This document shows, piece by piece, positions 62,972 to 64,000 of a stretch of DNA of 64,000 nucleotides (the stretch's first letter is position 1; each line of letters opens with the position of its first letter). A program made the position numbers and the translations under genes. Origin of the DNA: Paracoccus halophilus (lineage in GTDB: Bacteria; Pseudomonadota; Alphaproteobacteria; Rhodobacterales; Rhodobacteraceae); NCBI RefSeq assembly GCF_000763905.1, contig NZ_JRKN01000002.1:124001-188000 (forward strand). Reading direction: 5' to 3'. The notes under the pieces are model-generated. The model did not search any database. It saw only the letters and a list, made by a program, of their open reading frames with translations, and had not been told where the DNA came from.

Positions 62972-63754
62972 TCAGAACGAAACGGTGACCCCCGGCAGGT
63001 TCAGCTCGGCGATCAGGTCGCGCAGTTCCTGCCGCGCGGCGATATTGGACATGTTGAGCTGCTCGGTGCCGACATCCTTGAGGTCCAGCAGCGTCAGGCC
63101 GCGCGGGAAAAGCTCGCGGAACACGACCCGCTCGGAAAAGCCGGGGGCGACGCGAAAGCCGATACGCCGCGACAGGACCGCCAGCGCGCCGCCGACCTTG
63201 CGCTTGTTATGCATGGCCTGCGTGCCCAGGCGGTTGCGCAGGACCAGCCAGTCGATCGGCCCGGCCCCGGCCTCGCCGCGCATCTGCCGCGCCGCCCAGA
63301 CCATCTCGGCATAGATCGAGGGGCCGAGCACCTTGCCCTCGGGCGACATGCGCGCAAGCAGGTCGAAATCGATGAAACTGTCGTTCAGCGGCGTGATCAG
63401 CGTATCGGCCAGCGAATGGGCCATCTGGCTGAGCCGGGTATGCGAGCCGGGGCAATCCAGAAGGATGAAATCGCATTCCGCATCCAGCGCGGCGACGGCT
63501 TTCGACAGCGGATCGACGCCATCCGGGCCGCCGGCCTCCATATGGCCAAGGATCGGGGTCGGCAGGTCCAGCCCCGCCCGCGCGGTAAAGGCGGCGCGGT
63601 TTTCCAGATAGCGGCCAAAGCTGCGCTGGCGCACGTCCAGATCCAGCGCGCCCACCCGATGCCCCATCCGCGCCAGGGCGGTCGCCACATGCATCGAGGT
63701 CGTGGACTTTCCCGAACCGCCCTTTTCGTTGCCGACAACGATGATATGCGCCAC
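62972..63754 (-). CDS. mipZ: Division-plane positioning ATPase MipZ
   Basis: A 260-residue ParA-superfamily ATPase. Starting at the GTG at 63754 it reads (V)AHIIVVGNEKGGSGKSTTSM, the MipZ N-terminus with the deviant Walker A, and AGGGGG lies before it; the frame is open for 59 more codons upstream but without family likeness. FILLDCPGSHTRLSQMAHS, TPLNDSFIDFDLLARM and DWLVLRNRLG also match. MipZ forms a polar gradient with ParB and keeps FtsZ to mid-cell. A gene of alphaproteobacteria only. Confidence 0.95.
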   Translation of the reverse strand: MAHIIVVGNEKGGSGKSTTSMHVATALARMGHRVGALDLDVRQRSFGRYLENRAAFTARAGLDLPTPILGHMEAGGPDGVDPLSKAVAALDAECDFILLDCPGSHTRLSQMAHSLADTLITPLNDSFIDFDLLARMSPEGKVLGPSIYAEMVWAARQMRGEAGAGPIDWLVLRNRLGTQAMHNKRKVGGALAVLSRRIGFRVAPGFSERVVFRELFPRGLTLLDLKDVGTEQLNMSNIAARQELRDLIAELNLPGVTVSF

Positions 63755-63943
63755 GAATCCCCCTGAACCTGCTGGCGAAAGCGCCCGGAACATAGGCCGC
63801 GCCCAAGCCGAAGAAAAGCGCCCGGCAGCAGGCAAAGCCGCCTTGCGCGATCTTTTTGCCGCCCGGGGCAGCACCCGCCCATGTATCAGATCTGTCCGGC
63901 AAGCTGTTGTTCCGGCTTTATTCCCGGCCATGCCACAAACGAA

Positions 63944-63969
63944 AAGCGCCGCCCCGAAGGGCGGCGCTT
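63944..63969 (-). terminator. Intrinsic terminator of a minus-strand gene beyond the right edge
   Basis: Perfect 11-bp stem (AAGCGCCGCCC with its complement) with a 4-nt loop, followed on the minus strand by CTTTTCG. It would terminate a leftward gene that ends near 63993-63995, where a TGA stop fits in the last bases of the window. The gene itself cannot be identified. Confidence 0.6.
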
Positions 63970-64000
63970 CGCATCTGCGGCGGGCGCATGGCTCAGAAGC

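Overview
The window is high-GC chromosomal DNA from an alphaproteobacterium, most likely a Rhodobacteraceae of the Paracoccus/Rhodobacter type. The evidence is gene content and neighbourhoods: a MipZ-type division ATPase, pyruvate dehydrogenase with a lipoyl domain on E1-beta, LpxI-type lipid A synthesis, an ALDH16-like tandem aldehyde dehydrogenase, DUF1523 and DUF1285 proteins, and Rhodobacteraceae-style GGATATT intergenic repeats. No rRNA, tRNA, CRISPR array, transposase, integrase or phage gene was seen. It reads as ordinary chromosome with several metabolic islands.

Layout. 1-8.2 kb: 3' part of an NhaC Na+/H+ antiporter, a GlcG/HbpS-family protein, a complete five-gene Opp/Dpp-type ABC importer on the minus strand (binding protein, two ATPases, two permeases) and a divergent TIM-barrel sugar-phosphate isomerase-like gene. 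8.2-14.5 kb: a phosphate acetyltransferase-like gene coupled to a DUF3141 PHA-synthase-like alpha/beta hydrolase, an orphan 157-aa protein, a 440-bp spacer without a gene, gatB and a small membrane-anchored protein. 14.6-22.2 kb: a CPA2/Kef antiporter coupled to an unusual 1101-aa protein that looks like a GspL/PilM piece and a PilP/GspC piece joined by a membrane segment and a long Ala/Pro-rich linker, then a SIMPL-domain protein and MetY.

22.3-35.7 kb is a full myo-inositol module read leftwards: LacI regulator, ribose/inositol-type ABC importer (binding protein, ATPase, permease), TIM-barrel epimerase, inositol dehydrogenase (IolG), second TIM-barrel, IolC fused to a DUF2090 aldolase-like domain, IolD, IolE and IolB. 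Together these import inositol and degrade it to the level of the 2-deoxy-5-keto-gluconate phosphate cleavage; iolA is not in the window. Candidate operators built of CATCAT/ATGATG hexamers lie before the importer and before the LacI gene.

36-47 kb: TauE/SafE exporter, RidA, lipid A genes (fabZ-lpxA-lpxI-lpxB, without lpxD beside them), then a tightly overlapped operon moxR-DUF58-BatA-like-DUF4159-GATase-like. 47.3-54.7 kb: DUF1285, hydroxypyruvate isomerase (Hyi), ALDH16-like enzyme with DeoC, DUF1523, a small membrane protein, an M20 deacylase and an FtsB-like protein. 54.9-64 kb: pdhA-pdhB-pdhC ending at a strong terminator, an RND pump with its adaptor on the minus strand, MipZ, and at the right edge a terminator belonging to a minus-strand gene lying outside.

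The most noteworthy items are the GspL/PilP-like giant protein with a perfect operator-like palindrome in its divergent promoter region, the DUF3141/Pta pair with a PhaC-like Cys-Asp-His set, the LacI operator candidates, and hairpins placed just after both ABC binding-protein genes. I did not find a convincing wholly new defence or mobile system.
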